Assembly (NCBI RefSeq): GCF_007747995.1
Contig: NZ_CP036276.1
Location: 124,001-188,000 of the forward strand
DNA: 64,000 nucleotides
Direction of reading: 5' to 3'
DNA from: Symmachiella dynata
GTDB taxonomy: Bacteria; Planctomycetota; Planctomycetia; Planctomycetales; Planctomycetaceae
Shown here: positions 35,753-45,530 of the stretch, piece after piece
How the letters are laid out: the number at the start of each line of letters is the position of its first letter
How positions within the stretch are numbered: position 1 is the first letter of the stretch
Program-made: the position numbers and the translations under genes
Notes under the pieces: generated by a model
The model's input: the letters and a program-made list of their open reading frames with translations, nothing else
Told to the model about the DNA's origin: nothing
The model's database searches: none

Positions 35753-38611
35753 ATGTCCCATTCCTCATTTGAGCCGGGCCGGCATTCGTCAGCCAAATTG
35801 CCGTTGCGCTCAATCACGGAGTGGGCGATCCGGCACCCGGTCTGGGCGCTGTTGATAGCAATTGCATTCGGCGCCGCCGGTGTGGCCTACTCCGGCATGA
35901 GCCTGGGCTTCAAGACGAAGCGGGCCGATTTGATTGACCCCTCGGCCGATTACCATCGCCGCTGGCTGAACTATACCGACAGCTTCGGCGACCAATCGGA
36001 CATGGTCGTCGTCGTCGAAGGCGAAAACCCCGAGGACATCAAACAGGTCATCGATGATCTGGGTTGGCATCTCGAACAAGACACAGAACACTTTTCGCAA
36101 GTGCTGTATCGCACCGATGCCAAAGCCCCCGCGCTGCGCGCCAAGGGACTGCAATTTTTGAACACCGAAGAGTTGCACCAGATCGAACGCTGGCTGGACG
36201 AATTGAGCCGTGTTCTCAAAGGGCAGTGGGGCCTGTTCAACATCTCGTCGATCTTTATGGGATTACGCCACCAGATTGAACGCGCCGATCCGGGAACGAG
36301 CGATGAACCCTCCCCTGCCATGGAGCCGCTTTTTTATCAGGCTCAACTTTTCGCAAAAAGTTTAGACAATTTTGCCGCCAAGAAAAGCGTTTTTGTTTCG
36401 CCTTGGCAGAGTATGTCGGCGATCGGTGCGGATCTCCCGGAGCCCGACCGGCAAGAACTGCATTTGATGAATGCCGCTGGGACGATGGGCTTTCTCAAAG
36501 TCCGGGCTGTGGTCGAGGAGAACGACTTCGCCGGCGCATCGGCATCGATTCAACGTTTGCGGGATGTGCTCGAAACAGTTCGCGGGAGTTATCCCGACGC
36601 GAAAATTGGGTTGACCGGTATCCCCGTCCTTGAGTTCGACGAGATGCAGCAATCACAACAGGCGATGTTGTGGGCCTCAGGAATCTCATTTGGCGGCGTC
36701 GCCATCTTTCTGATCATCGGTTTCCGCGGTGTGCGGCATCCGTTGATGGCGCTGGCTATGTTGTTGGTGGCGATGTCTTGGTCGCTGGGGGCTGCGACGG
36801 GAATTATCGGGCATTTGAATATTCTGTCAGTTTCGTTTTTTGCAATTCTGATCGGGCTGGGGATCGATTTTGCGATCCATTATTTAGCGCGGTATCTGGA
36901 ATTGCGACATGCGGGCGAAGATTTACAGTCGGCTCTTGTGGATACTGCGACCAGCGTGGGGCCGGGTATCGTGACTGCGGGCATCACGACGTCGTTGGCG
37001 TTTTATTGCGCCGCGTTTACTGACTTTTTAGGCGTTGCCGAACTGGGCATCATTGCTGGCACCGGCATTTTGCTGTGTGTGGTTGCAGCATTCATCATGT
37101 TGCCTGCATTGGTCATGTTGGGGGATCAACATACCGAACCGCGTCAGTTGCCCATTCCCTTCCAAGGCCGCGCGCTCAAACGGCTCATCTCGCGGCATCC
37201 GGTGCTTGTGGTTGCCGTTACGTTAGCCATGACCGGTTATGTCGGCGTCTACGGGCTGAACGTTAAATACGACTACAACTTATTGAATCTGCAAGCGGAA
37301 AACCTAGAGTCAGTCGAAGTCCAATCACGGGTCTTCGAGCAATCGGATGGATCGTTGCTGTTCGCTGTCTCGGTCGCTGATTCGCCGGAACGGGCGCTTG
37401 AGCTCAAAGAAAAATTCTTGAAACTGGACGGCGTCAAACGGGTCGTCGAATTGGCCTCACAATTGCCAAAGACCCCCTCCGAAGATACGTCGTTGCTGGT
37501 GCAAGCGATCAACGTCCGCTTGGCGAATTTGCCGCCTCGCAATTCATCGATCGCGCAGCTTGCTGGAAAAACATATGAAGTCGAGCCCGATAAGGTGGGG
37601 ATCCGCGTGGAGGAATTGTGGGAACAATTACAGAAGTTCCCCTCCCCGCTCGCTCAGGCCGCTACGAAATCTTTGGATACGTTTCTCAACCGCTTCGACG
37701 AACTGACGGCCGAAGAACAGGTCAAACTGGTCGCCGCCTATGAAGACCGCATGACGGCCGATTTGCTCAGCCAACTCTACGAAATCCGTGATGCTTCCGC
37801 CGTCGAACCGGTGACCATCGAAGATTTCCCCGAAACCGTCCGCTCGCGGATGGTCAGTGACAAAGGGAAATGGTTGTTGCAAGTTTATCCCGCTTATGAA
37901 ATCTGGGATCACGAACCGCTGGAACGATTTGTGCAAGAGGTGCGTAAAGTCGATCCCAATGTCACCGGGACTCCACTTCAAAATTATGAAGCAGCACAGC
38001 AAATTGCGACCAGTTACGAACGAGTCGCGATTTATGCTTTGATCACGGTCTTTATTGTCCTGTTGATTGATTTCCATAGCATCAAGGATGGGTTGTTGGC
38101 GCTGTTACCTCCCTTGGCCGGCGGCGCGCTCATGATGGGGGTCCTGGGACTGTTGGGAGTGGATCTCAATCCAGCGAATCTGATCGTCTTACCGTTGGTG
38201 ATCGGCATCGGGGTCGACGATGGCGTGCACGTCGTACACGACTTCCGCCAGCAAACGGCCAATTACCGCATGTCGGCCAGCACGACCAATGCCATCGTGT
38301 TGACGTCGCTGACCTCAATGATCGGTTTCGGCAGTATGATGGTCGCCTCGCATCGCGGGTTGTATAGCTTGGGGCTCGTGCTTGTGGTCGGCGTGGGGGC
38401 TTGCCTGTTCGTTTCGTTGGTGATGCTGCCGGCGTTATTGACGTTGTTTTCGCGAGAGGCTCCCAAATCACATCCCTGGCGGTTCACCGATGAGGGCCGC
38501 GCCATGCCCCGCGAGCGTGGAGCCCGGTTCCAGGAGCAGGAAGAGGCACTGCCTCAACCCGATTCAACCGTTGATTTTACGACGATGGATAACCCCAATC
38601 CGTTATCTTAA
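35753..38611 (+). CDS. RND/MMPL-family membrane exporter (HpnN-like)
   Basis: This 952-aa protein has two homologous halves, each with one helix, a large periplasmic domain, then five helices. Helices are at about 30-48 and the 310-440 cluster (MLWASGISFGGVAIFLIIGF ... MALAMLLVAMSWSLGAATGI ... FFAILIGLGIDFAIHYLARYLELR), with the second half mirroring it near 460-480 and 760-905 (LIVLPLVIGIGVDDGVHVVHDF). The paired GLGIDFAIH and GIGVDDGVH motifs with acidic residues are proton-relay positions. Related proteins export hopanoids, lipids or small molecules. The start at ATG 35753 follows an in-frame TTG at 35750. Confidence 0.9.
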   Translation: MSHSSFEPGRHSSAKLPLRSITEWAIRHPVWALLIAIAFGAAGVAYSGMSLGFKTKRADLIDPSADYHRRWLNYTDSFGDQSDMVVVVEGENPEDIKQVIDDLGWHLEQDTEHFSQVLYRTDAKAPALRAKGLQFLNTEELHQIERWLDELSRVLKGQWGLFNISSIFMGLRHQIERADPGTSDEPSPAMEPLFYQAQLFAKSLDNFAAKKSVFVSPWQSMSAIGADLPEPDRQELHLMNAAGTMGFLKVRAVVEENDFAGASASIQRLRDVLETVRGSYPDAKIGLTGIPVLEFDEMQQSQQAMLWASGISFGGVAIFLIIGFRGVRHPLMALAMLLVAMSWSLGAATGIIGHLNILSVSFFAILIGLGIDFAIHYLARYLELRHAGEDLQSALVDTATSVGPGIVTAGITTSLAFYCAAFTDFLGVAELGIIAGTGILLCVVAAFIMLPALVMLGDQHTEPRQLPIPFQGRALKRLISRHPVLVVAVTLAMTGYVGVYGLNVKYDYNLLNLQAENLESVEVQSRVFEQSDGSLLFAVSVADSPERALELKEKFLKLDGVKRVVELASQLPKTPSEDTSLLVQAINVRLANLPPRNSSIAQLAGKTYEVEPDKVGIRVEELWEQLQKFPSPLAQAATKSLDTFLNRFDELTAEEQVKLVAAYEDRMTADLLSQLYEIRDASAVEPVTIEDFPETVRSRMVSDKGKWLLQVYPAYEIWDHEPLERFVQEVRKVDPNVTGTPLQNYEAAQQIATSYERVAIYALITVFIVLLIDFHSIKDGLLALLPPLAGGALMMGVLGLLGVDLNPANLIVLPLVIGIGVDDGVHVVHDFRQQTANYRMSASTTNAIVLTSLTSMIGFGSMMVASHRGLYSLGLVLVVGVGACLFVSLVMLPALLTLFSREAPKSHPWRFTDEGRAMPRERGARFQEQEEALPQPDSTVDFTTMDNPNPLS

Positions 38612-38743
38612 AACGCCGGAAAATTCAAGCGGTTGCCTTGCCAAGCAGCGTGAATAAAACCCGCATTCACCGACCTCCCCAGTTGTGCTAGATTCCTGTC
38701 CGTTTTGGAAATGTACGGGCCAACAAATCCAAGGAGGGATCGG

Positions 38744-39964
38744 ATGAAAAAGAAAAAACGGATGCGCTCGCTGTTAGGGGTCACCTTGTTAATGGGGATC
38801 AGTGCTGCCGTGATTTGGCAGGTTGATCCGCTGCGCATGAATGGCATCCCGCGGTTTCTGACCAATCCCGATTTGAATGCGATCACCACTCCTCCCCCAG
38901 CTGCCGAAGACGAGTTGCTTGCCGCGCACTCCGCTAGCGCTCCCGATCAATCCGCTTCCGGAGAGGCAGCTGAACCGCCGCTACAGCAGGATTTCGTGTT
39001 CGAAACCGAACCCGAAATCGTGACGGAGCCCGAAGCGCCGCAAACGGATTTTGATGCAGACGAACTCTTTGAATACACACCCACAGAATTGGCTGCGGAC
39101 GATACGACCGAGATTGGCACAGACGTTTTTGAGTCGGATGTGTTTGAGACTCAAGAAATCGAAGTCACCCCCGCCGCACAAAGGCTGAGTAGTGAGCACG
39201 TGACCTCGCAAGACTCCTCGATCATCACAGTGGCCGGAACCGAACCCGCTGTCCAATCTACGGCAACCGACAGCGCGATCTCGTCGGAACACCTTTTGGA
39301 AATCAATCAGCTGCTCGAAAACGGTCAGGAGCAGGCCGCCCACAAACGACTCTCCGCTTGGTATTGGAACCATCCGCAGGACCGCCCACGATTCCAAGAG
39401 ACGATGGAAGAATTGGCCCAGTCGATCTATTTTTCGCCACAGCCACACTATGAAGAGGCATATGTCGTTCAATCGGGCGATCAACTGCGCAAGATCGCCA
39501 AGCAATACAAACTCTCCTGGCAATATCTTGCGCGGCTGAACCGGGTCAATCCCCGCAAAATCCGCGTCGGTCAAAAGTTGAAAATCGTCAACGGTCCATT
39601 TGATGCCGTCGTCGATCTCAGCGAATACCAACTCACGATTCTCTGCCGCGGACAATTCGTCCGGCAATACAGCGTCGGAATCGGTAAGGATGGCACTTCG
39701 CCGATTGGCAAGTTTACTGTCAAAGACAAACTCGAAGACCCGGTCTACTACGGTCCCGACGGCGTGATCGCCAACGACAGTCCCGACAATCCGCTCGGCG
39801 AACGCTGGATCGACATCGGCGACAGCTTCGGCATCCACGGCACGATCGATCCCGAATCGATCGGCAAAAGCGAATCCCGCGGCTGCATTCGCATGCTCAA
39901 CAACGACGTCGCCGAGGTCTACGATTTTCTAACCGTCGGCTCAACCGTCTGGATCCGCCGCTAG
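38744..39964 (+). CDS. LysM-containing L,D-transpeptidase
   Basis: This is a 406-aa protein from ATG 38744, placed by AGGAGG about 10 nt upstream; the earlier in-frame codon at 38705 has no SD. Residues 1-26 are a basic leader and transmembrane helix, 40-170 form an acidic Pro/Glu/Thr-rich linker, and 175-225 a helical segment. A LysM domain lies at about 240-282 (YVVQSGDQLRKIAKQYKLSW ... RVGQKLKI) and the YkuD catalytic domain at about 283-400. The catalytic residues are in SFGIHGT (H365) and SRGCIRM (C381). It would make 3-3 peptidoglycan cross-links or attach proteins to the wall. Confidence 0.95.
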   Translation: MKKKKRMRSLLGVTLLMGISAAVIWQVDPLRMNGIPRFLTNPDLNAITTPPPAAEDELLAAHSASAPDQSASGEAAEPPLQQDFVFETEPEIVTEPEAPQTDFDADELFEYTPTELAADDTTEIGTDVFESDVFETQEIEVTPAAQRLSSEHVTSQDSSIITVAGTEPAVQSTATDSAISSEHLLEINQLLENGQEQAAHKRLSAWYWNHPQDRPRFQETMEELAQSIYFSPQPHYEEAYVVQSGDQLRKIAKQYKLSWQYLARLNRVNPRKIRVGQKLKIVNGPFDAVVDLSEYQLTILCRGQFVRQYSVGIGKDGTSPIGKFTVKDKLEDPVYYGPDGVIANDSPDNPLGERWIDIGDSFGIHGTIDPESIGKSESRGCIRMLNNDVAEVYDFLTVGSTVWIRR

Positions 39965-40027
39965 GGCGGTGACTTGTGCCCGCGTCGGTACCGGCTAACA
40001 TGGGAATCGTTTCCAGTTCGGGAAGGA

Positions 40028-40157
40028 TTCACCACGGAGGCTCAAAGAGACCTTAGGCTGTAGGCTTTAGACTGTAGGAATTGGCGTTGGACGATCAGGT
40101 CTTTTTCCTAAGGTCTACAGACTAAAGCCTACGACCTCTTTCAGCCTCCGTGGTGAA
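40028..40157. repeat. 130-bp inverted-repeat element
   Basis: The termini (40028-40049 and 40136-40157) match inversely at 21 of 22 positions, beginning TTCACCACGGAGGCT. Internally, the arms also carry inverted copies of the TAGGCTTTAGACTGTAGG repeat family. The element starts 64 bp after the transpeptidase stop and would form a very large hairpin. It has no coding capacity. It looks like a MITE/REP-type non-autonomous element. Confidence 0.7.
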
Positions 40158-40212
40158 CCTCCTCCGTAATTAGCCACTTATGACGGCAATCGCAGTACAC
40201 CGCGGGAGTAGC

Positions 40213-41209
<997 letters not shown>

Positions 41210-41256
41210 CAAAAAAAGTGTCCGTTCCATAGACGACACGAACCTCCCCAACGCGA

Positions 41257-41284
41257 CAGCCTACGGTCTAAAGCCTACAGCCTG
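41257..41284. repeat. Inverted copy of the dispersed TAGGCTTTAG repeat
   Basis: The segment reads CAGCCTACGGTCTAAAGCCTACAGCC, the complement of the copies at 31912-31943 and 40053-40078. The region 41167-41444 has no gene and consists of this copy, the heptamer array and the leader of the next gene. Confidence 0.6.
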
Positions 41285-41444
41285 TTTCAGTGGCCAGAGC
41301 CCACTAAAACCCTGCAACGGCCAGCCCTCAAGCCTGTTCCCTCACGCCTCAAGCCTTTTCAACCTTGGAATCCCCTCACTGAGGCGCCATAATAGAGTCT
41401 CTGCGTTATTTAGATGACACGTTGACCAATGGGATGAAGTTCTG

Positions 41445-42767
41445 ATGACTGAAATGCAGCCGATCGATTTTGTGAATCCTCCGATCAATCGTCGCCAATT
41501 TCTCAATTCCAGCGCCAAGAATGCCGCCGGCGTGGCGGTGGGGATGGTGGGATTGGCGAGCGCCGGAGCGGTTGCCAAAGCGGCGCCCAACGAGCGGATC
41601 AATGTGGCCGGCATCGGAATTCGTGGGCAAGGCAAGTTTGTGAGCTCCAGTATGGCGTCGCTGCCCGACGTGAATCTCGCCACGGTTTGCGATATCGATG
41701 AAAATCTGCTGCCTCGCGCTGCGAAATCAATTCAGGATGCGCAGGGCAAAGCTCCGCAATTCGAAACCGATTTCCGCAAAGTGCTCGACGACAAATCGAT
41801 CGATGCGGTGGTGATTGCTACCCCGGATCATTGGCATGCGTTGATTGCCATCATGGCTTGCCAAGCGGGCAAAGATGTTTATGTCGAAAAACCGGTGTCG
41901 CACAACGTGCTGGAAGGGGTCCGCATGGTCGAGGCGGCTCGCAAGCACAATCGCGTTGTGCAATCGGGTATCCACCAACGGTCCGGGTCGCATTTTCAGT
42001 CAGCGGTCGATTACGTCCGTAGCGGAAAACTGGGCAAGGTTCGACTTGCCAAAGCTTGGACGATTCACACGCGCAAACCGATTGGCCACAAAGCAGACGC
42101 ACCGACGCCCCCCGGTGTGAACTACGACATGTGGCTGGGTCCGGCAGCATCGCGGCCGTTTAATCCCAATCGCTTCCACTACAATTGGCATTGGTTCTGG
42201 GATTACGGCACCGGCGAGATGGGCAACTGGGGCGTGCACATGCTCGACATCGCTCGTTGGGGAATGGGCGTCGATTTGCCGAATCACATTTCGGCCAGCG
42301 GCGGCAAGTTTTATTTTGACGACGACCAACAGACACCCGACACGCATTTGGTGCACTATCGTTACGACGATGCGATGATCACTTGGGAGCATCGGTTGTG
42401 GACGAATCACGGCCAAGAAGGCCGCAGTGCCGCCGCCGGTTTTTACGGCGACAATGGTACGCTGATCGTCGATCGCGGTGGTTGGAAAGTCTACGACCAA
42501 AAAGACGCCCCGACCTCCGACACCAGCGACCAAGCGCGGACGCACCACGAAAACTTCATCCACTGCATCAAGACTCGCGAGACGCCGACCTCGGACATCG
42601 AAATCGGCCACATCACCAGCGCCATGTGCCACCTCGGCAACGTCGCCTACCGCGTCGGCCGCGACATCCAATTCGACCCGGCCACAATGAGTTGCGGTAA
42701 CGATGGCGAAGCGAACGCGCTGTTGGGGCGTGAATATCGCAAGGAGTGGGAATTGCCGGTGGTGTAG
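41445..42767 (+). CDS. Secreted Gfo/Idh/MocA-family oxidoreductase
   Basis: This 440-aa protein has an N-terminal Tat-like signal (NRRQFLNSSAKNAAGVAVGM) followed by a hydrophobic stretch ending near ASAGAVAKA. The Rossmann domain has INVAGIGIRGQGKFV, DLATVCDIDEN, IDAVVIATPDHWHALIAIMACQAGKDVYVEKPVSHN with the EKPxxxN motif. The C-terminal domain carries DPYMWLG-type residues and HYNWHWFWDYGTGEMGNWGVHMLD, a pattern typical of planctomycete Tat-exported family members. It probably binds NAD(P) and acts on a sugar. Substrate unknown. Confidence 0.93.
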   Translation: MTEMQPIDFVNPPINRRQFLNSSAKNAAGVAVGMVGLASAGAVAKAAPNERINVAGIGIRGQGKFVSSSMASLPDVNLATVCDIDENLLPRAAKSIQDAQGKAPQFETDFRKVLDDKSIDAVVIATPDHWHALIAIMACQAGKDVYVEKPVSHNVLEGVRMVEAARKHNRVVQSGIHQRSGSHFQSAVDYVRSGKLGKVRLAKAWTIHTRKPIGHKADAPTPPGVNYDMWLGPAASRPFNPNRFHYNWHWFWDYGTGEMGNWGVHMLDIARWGMGVDLPNHISASGGKFYFDDDQQTPDTHLVHYRYDDAMITWEHRLWTNHGQEGRSAAAGFYGDNGTLIVDRGGWKVYDQKDAPTSDTSDQARTHHENFIHCIKTRETPTSDIEIGHITSAMCHLGNVAYRVGRDIQFDPATMSCGNDGEANALLGREYRKEWELPVV

Positions 42768-42769
42768 GT

Positions 42770-42844
42770 GTAGGTCATGCTGTGCATGACGAAGCTAAAA
42801 CGAGCTATGCGTCTTCGAGCAACGTCATGCACAGCACGACCTAC
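42770..42844. repeat. REP hairpin, copy 1 (75 nt)
   Basis: Inverted 21-nt arms lie at 42770-42790 and 42824-42844 (20 of 21 match). The left arm begins GTAGGTCATGC and the right arm ends ACGACCTAC. It has the 5' GTAG tetranucleotide seen in REPs recognised by RAYT proteins. The 33-nt centre includes GAGCTATGCGTCTTCGAGC, shared with copy 3. It lies right after the Gfo/Idh/MocA stop codon. Confidence 0.85.
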
Positions 42845-42870
42845 GGAGCTTTGCCGGATAAGGGAAACCT

Positions 42871-43362
42871 ATGCGCCGCGCTTATTCGATTGGGATACTG
42901 GCCGTTTTCGCGAGTCTTGTAGGCTGTAACTCCGATGTGGAAAACCTGGTGGAGGCTACGCAAGAAAGCGCTCCTTTCACGATCAGTGGTCGCAGTGTCG
43001 AATGGGCAAACGAATCTGTCGGTGAATTTGACCGAGTTGTCGCTGGAGGGGAAAGCGATTGGGGGGAGCTAGTTGCGTCACTGCATCATCCCCAGGTTCG
43101 TAAGCACATGTGGGATCATAATGGGCATCAGGTTGCCGTGATTGATGCTGCTCTTTGGTTAAGTATTACTGGAATGCCGAAGGATTCGCTCAACGTATCG
43201 GGTTCATTTGAACGGCCTCGCGGAAAAGACAACGTTAGGCAGATCATTGCAGCATGGCAAGATTGGGGCTCTCGAGGAATGCCCGTAACGATTCACGCTG
43301 ACGGCTATCAAGTGCCTGAACTCGTTGACTATCCCGACGTCGAAGATGTGTTCGTAAAATAG
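42871..43362 (+). CDS. Small secreted lipoprotein-like protein, unknown function
   Basis: This 163-aa protein starts RRAYSIGILAVFASLVGCNSD, a signal peptide with a lipobox-like LVGC, so Cys20 or so would be lipidated. The mature part has a WANESVGEFDRVVAGGESDW stretch and QIIAAWQDWGSRGMPVTIHADGYQ. I recognise no family. It lies between two copies of the REP hairpin, so it may have travelled with the RAYT island or be an unrelated gene captured there. Confidence 0.7.
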   Translation: MRRAYSIGILAVFASLVGCNSDVENLVEATQESAPFTISGRSVEWANESVGEFDRVVAGGESDWGELVASLHHPQVRKHMWDHNGHQVAVIDAALWLSITGMPKDSLNVSGSFERPRGKDNVRQIIAAWQDWGSRGMPVTIHADGYQVPELVDYPDVEDVFVK

Positions 43363-43365
43363 GGT

Positions 43366-43440
43366 GTAGATCATGCTGTGCATGACGAAACTTGAGGGAG
43401 TCGCACGTTCCTGAGCAATGTCATGCATAGCATGACCTAC
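43366..43440. repeat. REP hairpin, copy 2 (75 nt)
   Basis: Arms lie at 43366-43386 and 43420-43440, the same length and orientation as copy 1. The left arm has one change (GTAGATCATGC) and the right arm has CATAGCATG. The centre is the most divergent of the three. It lies immediately after the lipoprotein-like gene and 19 bp before the RAYT start. Confidence 0.85.
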
Positions 43441-43459
43441 AAAATTGACTGGAATAGGC

Positions 43460-44029
43460 ATGCCCAACTATCGTCGCGCTCGCATCCCGGGGGGGTGCTA
43501 TTTCTTCACCATCGTGACAGATCGCAGGGTGCCAATTCTTTGTCATCCTGCAGCGCGATCACTTCTAGGCAGGGTCATCCGGGAATGTCGTCAGCGTTGG
43601 CCGATGTTCATAAATGCTTTTGTATTGCTACCTGATCACCTACATACAATATGGACCTTGCCATCGGGCGATGATCGCTATGCAGCTCGGTGGGGCTGGA
43701 TCAAGAAGGAGTTTGCTAAACATTGGGTAGAGCAAGGAGGCAAGCAACAATCCATTTCAGCCTCTCGTCACAACCAGAGGCGTCTTGGAGTATGGCAACC
43801 ACGCTATTGGGAGCACACGATCGAAGATGACTACGATTTTGAGCGCCATTTCGATTACATTCACTACAATCCAGTGAAACACCGGTTTGCAGATTGTCCC
43901 AAAAACTGGCAATGGAGCAGCTTTCATCGTTGGGTCAAATCTGGCGTGTACTCTGAAAACTGGGCTTGTGGCAATGTGGTGCAGAATCAAATGAATTTCG
44001 CGGATCTCGAAAACAGCGTCGGCGAATAG
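43460..44029 (+). CDS. REP-associated tyrosine transposase (RAYT)
   Basis: This is a 189-aa protein from ATG 43460; the five preceding in-frame codons from 43445 belong to the spacer. The Y1-HUH nuclease fold shows the HUH motif DHLHTIW (H60, H62) and the catalytic Tyr region YIHYNPVKHRFADCPKNWQWSSFHRW (Tyr133 in YxHxNPV is the candidate nucleophile). The start MPNYRRARIPGGCYFFTIVT is typical. RAYTs process REP hairpins and are thought to have been domesticated to move REPs rather than themselves. REP copies lie 19 bp upstream and 2 bp downstream, so the gene is framed by its substrate. Confidence 0.93.
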   Translation: MPNYRRARIPGGCYFFTIVTDRRVPILCHPAARSLLGRVIRECRQRWPMFINAFVLLPDHLHTIWTLPSGDDRYAARWGWIKKEFAKHWVEQGGKQQSISASRHNQRRLGVWQPRYWEHTIEDDYDFERHFDYIHYNPVKHRFADCPKNWQWSSFHRWVKSGVYSENWACGNVVQNQMNFADLENSVGE

Positions 44030-44031
44030 CC

Positions 44032-44106
44032 GTAGGTCATGCTGTGCATGACGAAACTTGTAGGAGCTATGCGTCTTCGAGCAACGTCATGCACAGCATG
44101 ACCTAC
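44032..44106. repeat. REP hairpin, copy 3 (75 nt)
   Basis: Arms lie at 44032-44052 and 44086-44106 and match each other perfectly over 21 nt. The copy begins GTAGGTCATGC, with the GTAG tetranucleotide. The centre contains GAGCTATGCGTCTTCGAGC, as in copy 1. It lies between the RAYT stop codon and the next gene's leader. Confidence 0.88.
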
Positions 44107-44126
44107 GATTGTCGGGAGAGAAAACG

Positions 44127-45530
44127 ATGACGTCACTGCGAAATATCCGGCAAGTTTTGGTTATTGTTGCGCTCGCCTACGTCGCCTCACCCACTCTCGC
44201 CGATTCGCCGCAAACCATCGAGATGCAACTTGCCGGCCAGGACGGCAATGAGCGACACGGTTACGGCAATTGCCAATGGCTGCACCCGCATGACACATGC
44301 CAAGAAACGGATTTGAAGCTGCCGGAGTTGGCGTCGGAGAATCCGGTGTTTTATGCGGCCAAGTTTGGTGAGGCGGATGACTCGGTGTTTACCTTTGTCA
44401 TCGATAAGACTCCTGATAGCAAAAACAGCTACAATGTCGTTTACGTCGATGCGAATAACGACAACCGCATTGATCCTAAAACGGAACGATTTCCTTTCAC
44501 GCTAGGTTCCACCCGTAAAGCAACTCCATTGCGGATCCCCTTAATGGTGACCAATGGGGACGTGACCGCTCCTTATTTTGTCAATTTTACGGCGTTCCCA
44601 TATCAGGATAAAAATAACCGTAAACAACGCGTGCATGCCAATCTTCGCAATAGCTCCTACTACAAAGGCGAAGCCGATTTCGATGGGCAGCGGCACAATT
44701 TCATCGTTTTGGATCTGAACAGCAACGGTCGCTACAACGACTACGAACTGAAACTGTTCAAAGGGGATCGCTTGCTGATCGATTTGGACCACGATGGTCA
44801 CTTCCGCAGTTTCGAAGACCCGAAAAAAAATGAGTCGTTCCCTTTAAGCCGGTTCACATTCGTGGCCGGTCGGTGGTTTTCGATCCTCCCCAGTCCTGAT
44901 GGATCACGGGCTAAGATCGCGGCGGTCGATCCGCCCATGGGTGTGGTTGAGGCGGCGCCGCACGTCAGTCGTGTGAAGTTGCGGTCAGCATCGCAAACCT
45001 TGGATTTAATTTTCCACGACGGTCAGGCCGAGGCCATTGTCGGAGCGTATGAGATTCATGAAATCGAACTCACATCGCCCCGAGGAGAGGCTTTGGAGTG
45101 GAGCTTAACTGCTCGGCTTAAAAAAAATGACCGCCCTAAAGTGGTCGTCACCAAAGATGAGACGTTAAAGTTGGATGTTGGAGAACCGCTCCGTGTTGAA
45201 TTGGATATCGAACCGCAAAAAAATCGCGCCCGCATGGTGAAACTTCGCATGCAGATTGTTGGCAACCGCGGTGCAACGTATTTGTACAACGAAGATCAAG
45301 AAATCGTTGCACCCCCCGGTCTGATTGTGCTCGATTCCAATGAACGTCCCGTGGCGACATGGCCAGTGCGCAATAGAATCATTCTTGGTGATATTGGGAA
45401 CTCATGGTCCGTGCCCCGAAGTTTTACCGGCAAGTACGAACTCTGGCCGGTGGTCGATCTGCCCGGCCTGGACTTCGAAACCGTTGGACGTGAGGTCGAG
45501 TTTCGCGATGGCGAAATTGTGATGCCGTAG
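44127..45530 (+). CDS. Large secreted protein with Ca2+-type loops, unknown function
   Basis: This is a 467-aa protein from the ATG at 44127, placed by GGGAGAG and by the signal peptide (RQVLVIVALAYVASPTLA); the preceding in-frame codons come from the end of REP copy 3. Two Asp/Asn/Gly-rich loops resemble Ca2+-binding sites: VDANNDNRIDPKTE (about 117-130) and DLNSNGRYNDYE with DLDHDGHFRSFED (about 200-235). The C-terminal half looks beta-rich (DVGEPLRVELDIEPQ and similar). No family is recognised. It is probably periplasmic or extracellular. Confidence 0.75.
   Translation: MTSLRNIRQVLVIVALAYVASPTLADSPQTIEMQLAGQDGNERHGYGNCQWLHPHDTCQETDLKLPELASENPVFYAAKFGEADDSVFTFVIDKTPDSKNSYNVVYVDANNDNRIDPKTERFPFTLGSTRKATPLRIPLMVTNGDVTAPYFVNFTAFPYQDKNNRKQRVHANLRNSSYYKGEADFDGQRHNFIVLDLNSNGRYNDYELKLFKGDRLLIDLDHDGHFRSFEDPKKNESFPLSRFTFVAGRWFSILPSPDGSRAKIAAVDPPMGVVEAAPHVSRVKLRSASQTLDLIFHDGQAEAIVGAYEIHEIELTSPRGEALEWSLTARLKKNDRPKVVVTKDETLKLDVGEPLRVELDIEPQKNRARMVKLRMQIVGNRGATYLYNEDQEIVAPPGLIVLDSNERPVATWPVRNRIILGDIGNSWSVPRSFTGKYELWPVVDLPGLDFETVGREVEFRDGEIVMP

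Noticed and set aside
38981-39838. 285-codon open frame on the minus strand
   Set aside because: Antisense shadow of the L,D-transpeptidase gene, which has clear LysM and YkuD motifs.
43460-44029. IS200/IS605-type insertion-sequence transposase
   Set aside because: The YxHxNPV region and the flanking REP hairpins match the RAYT branch; there is no tnpB and no IS-type end pair.
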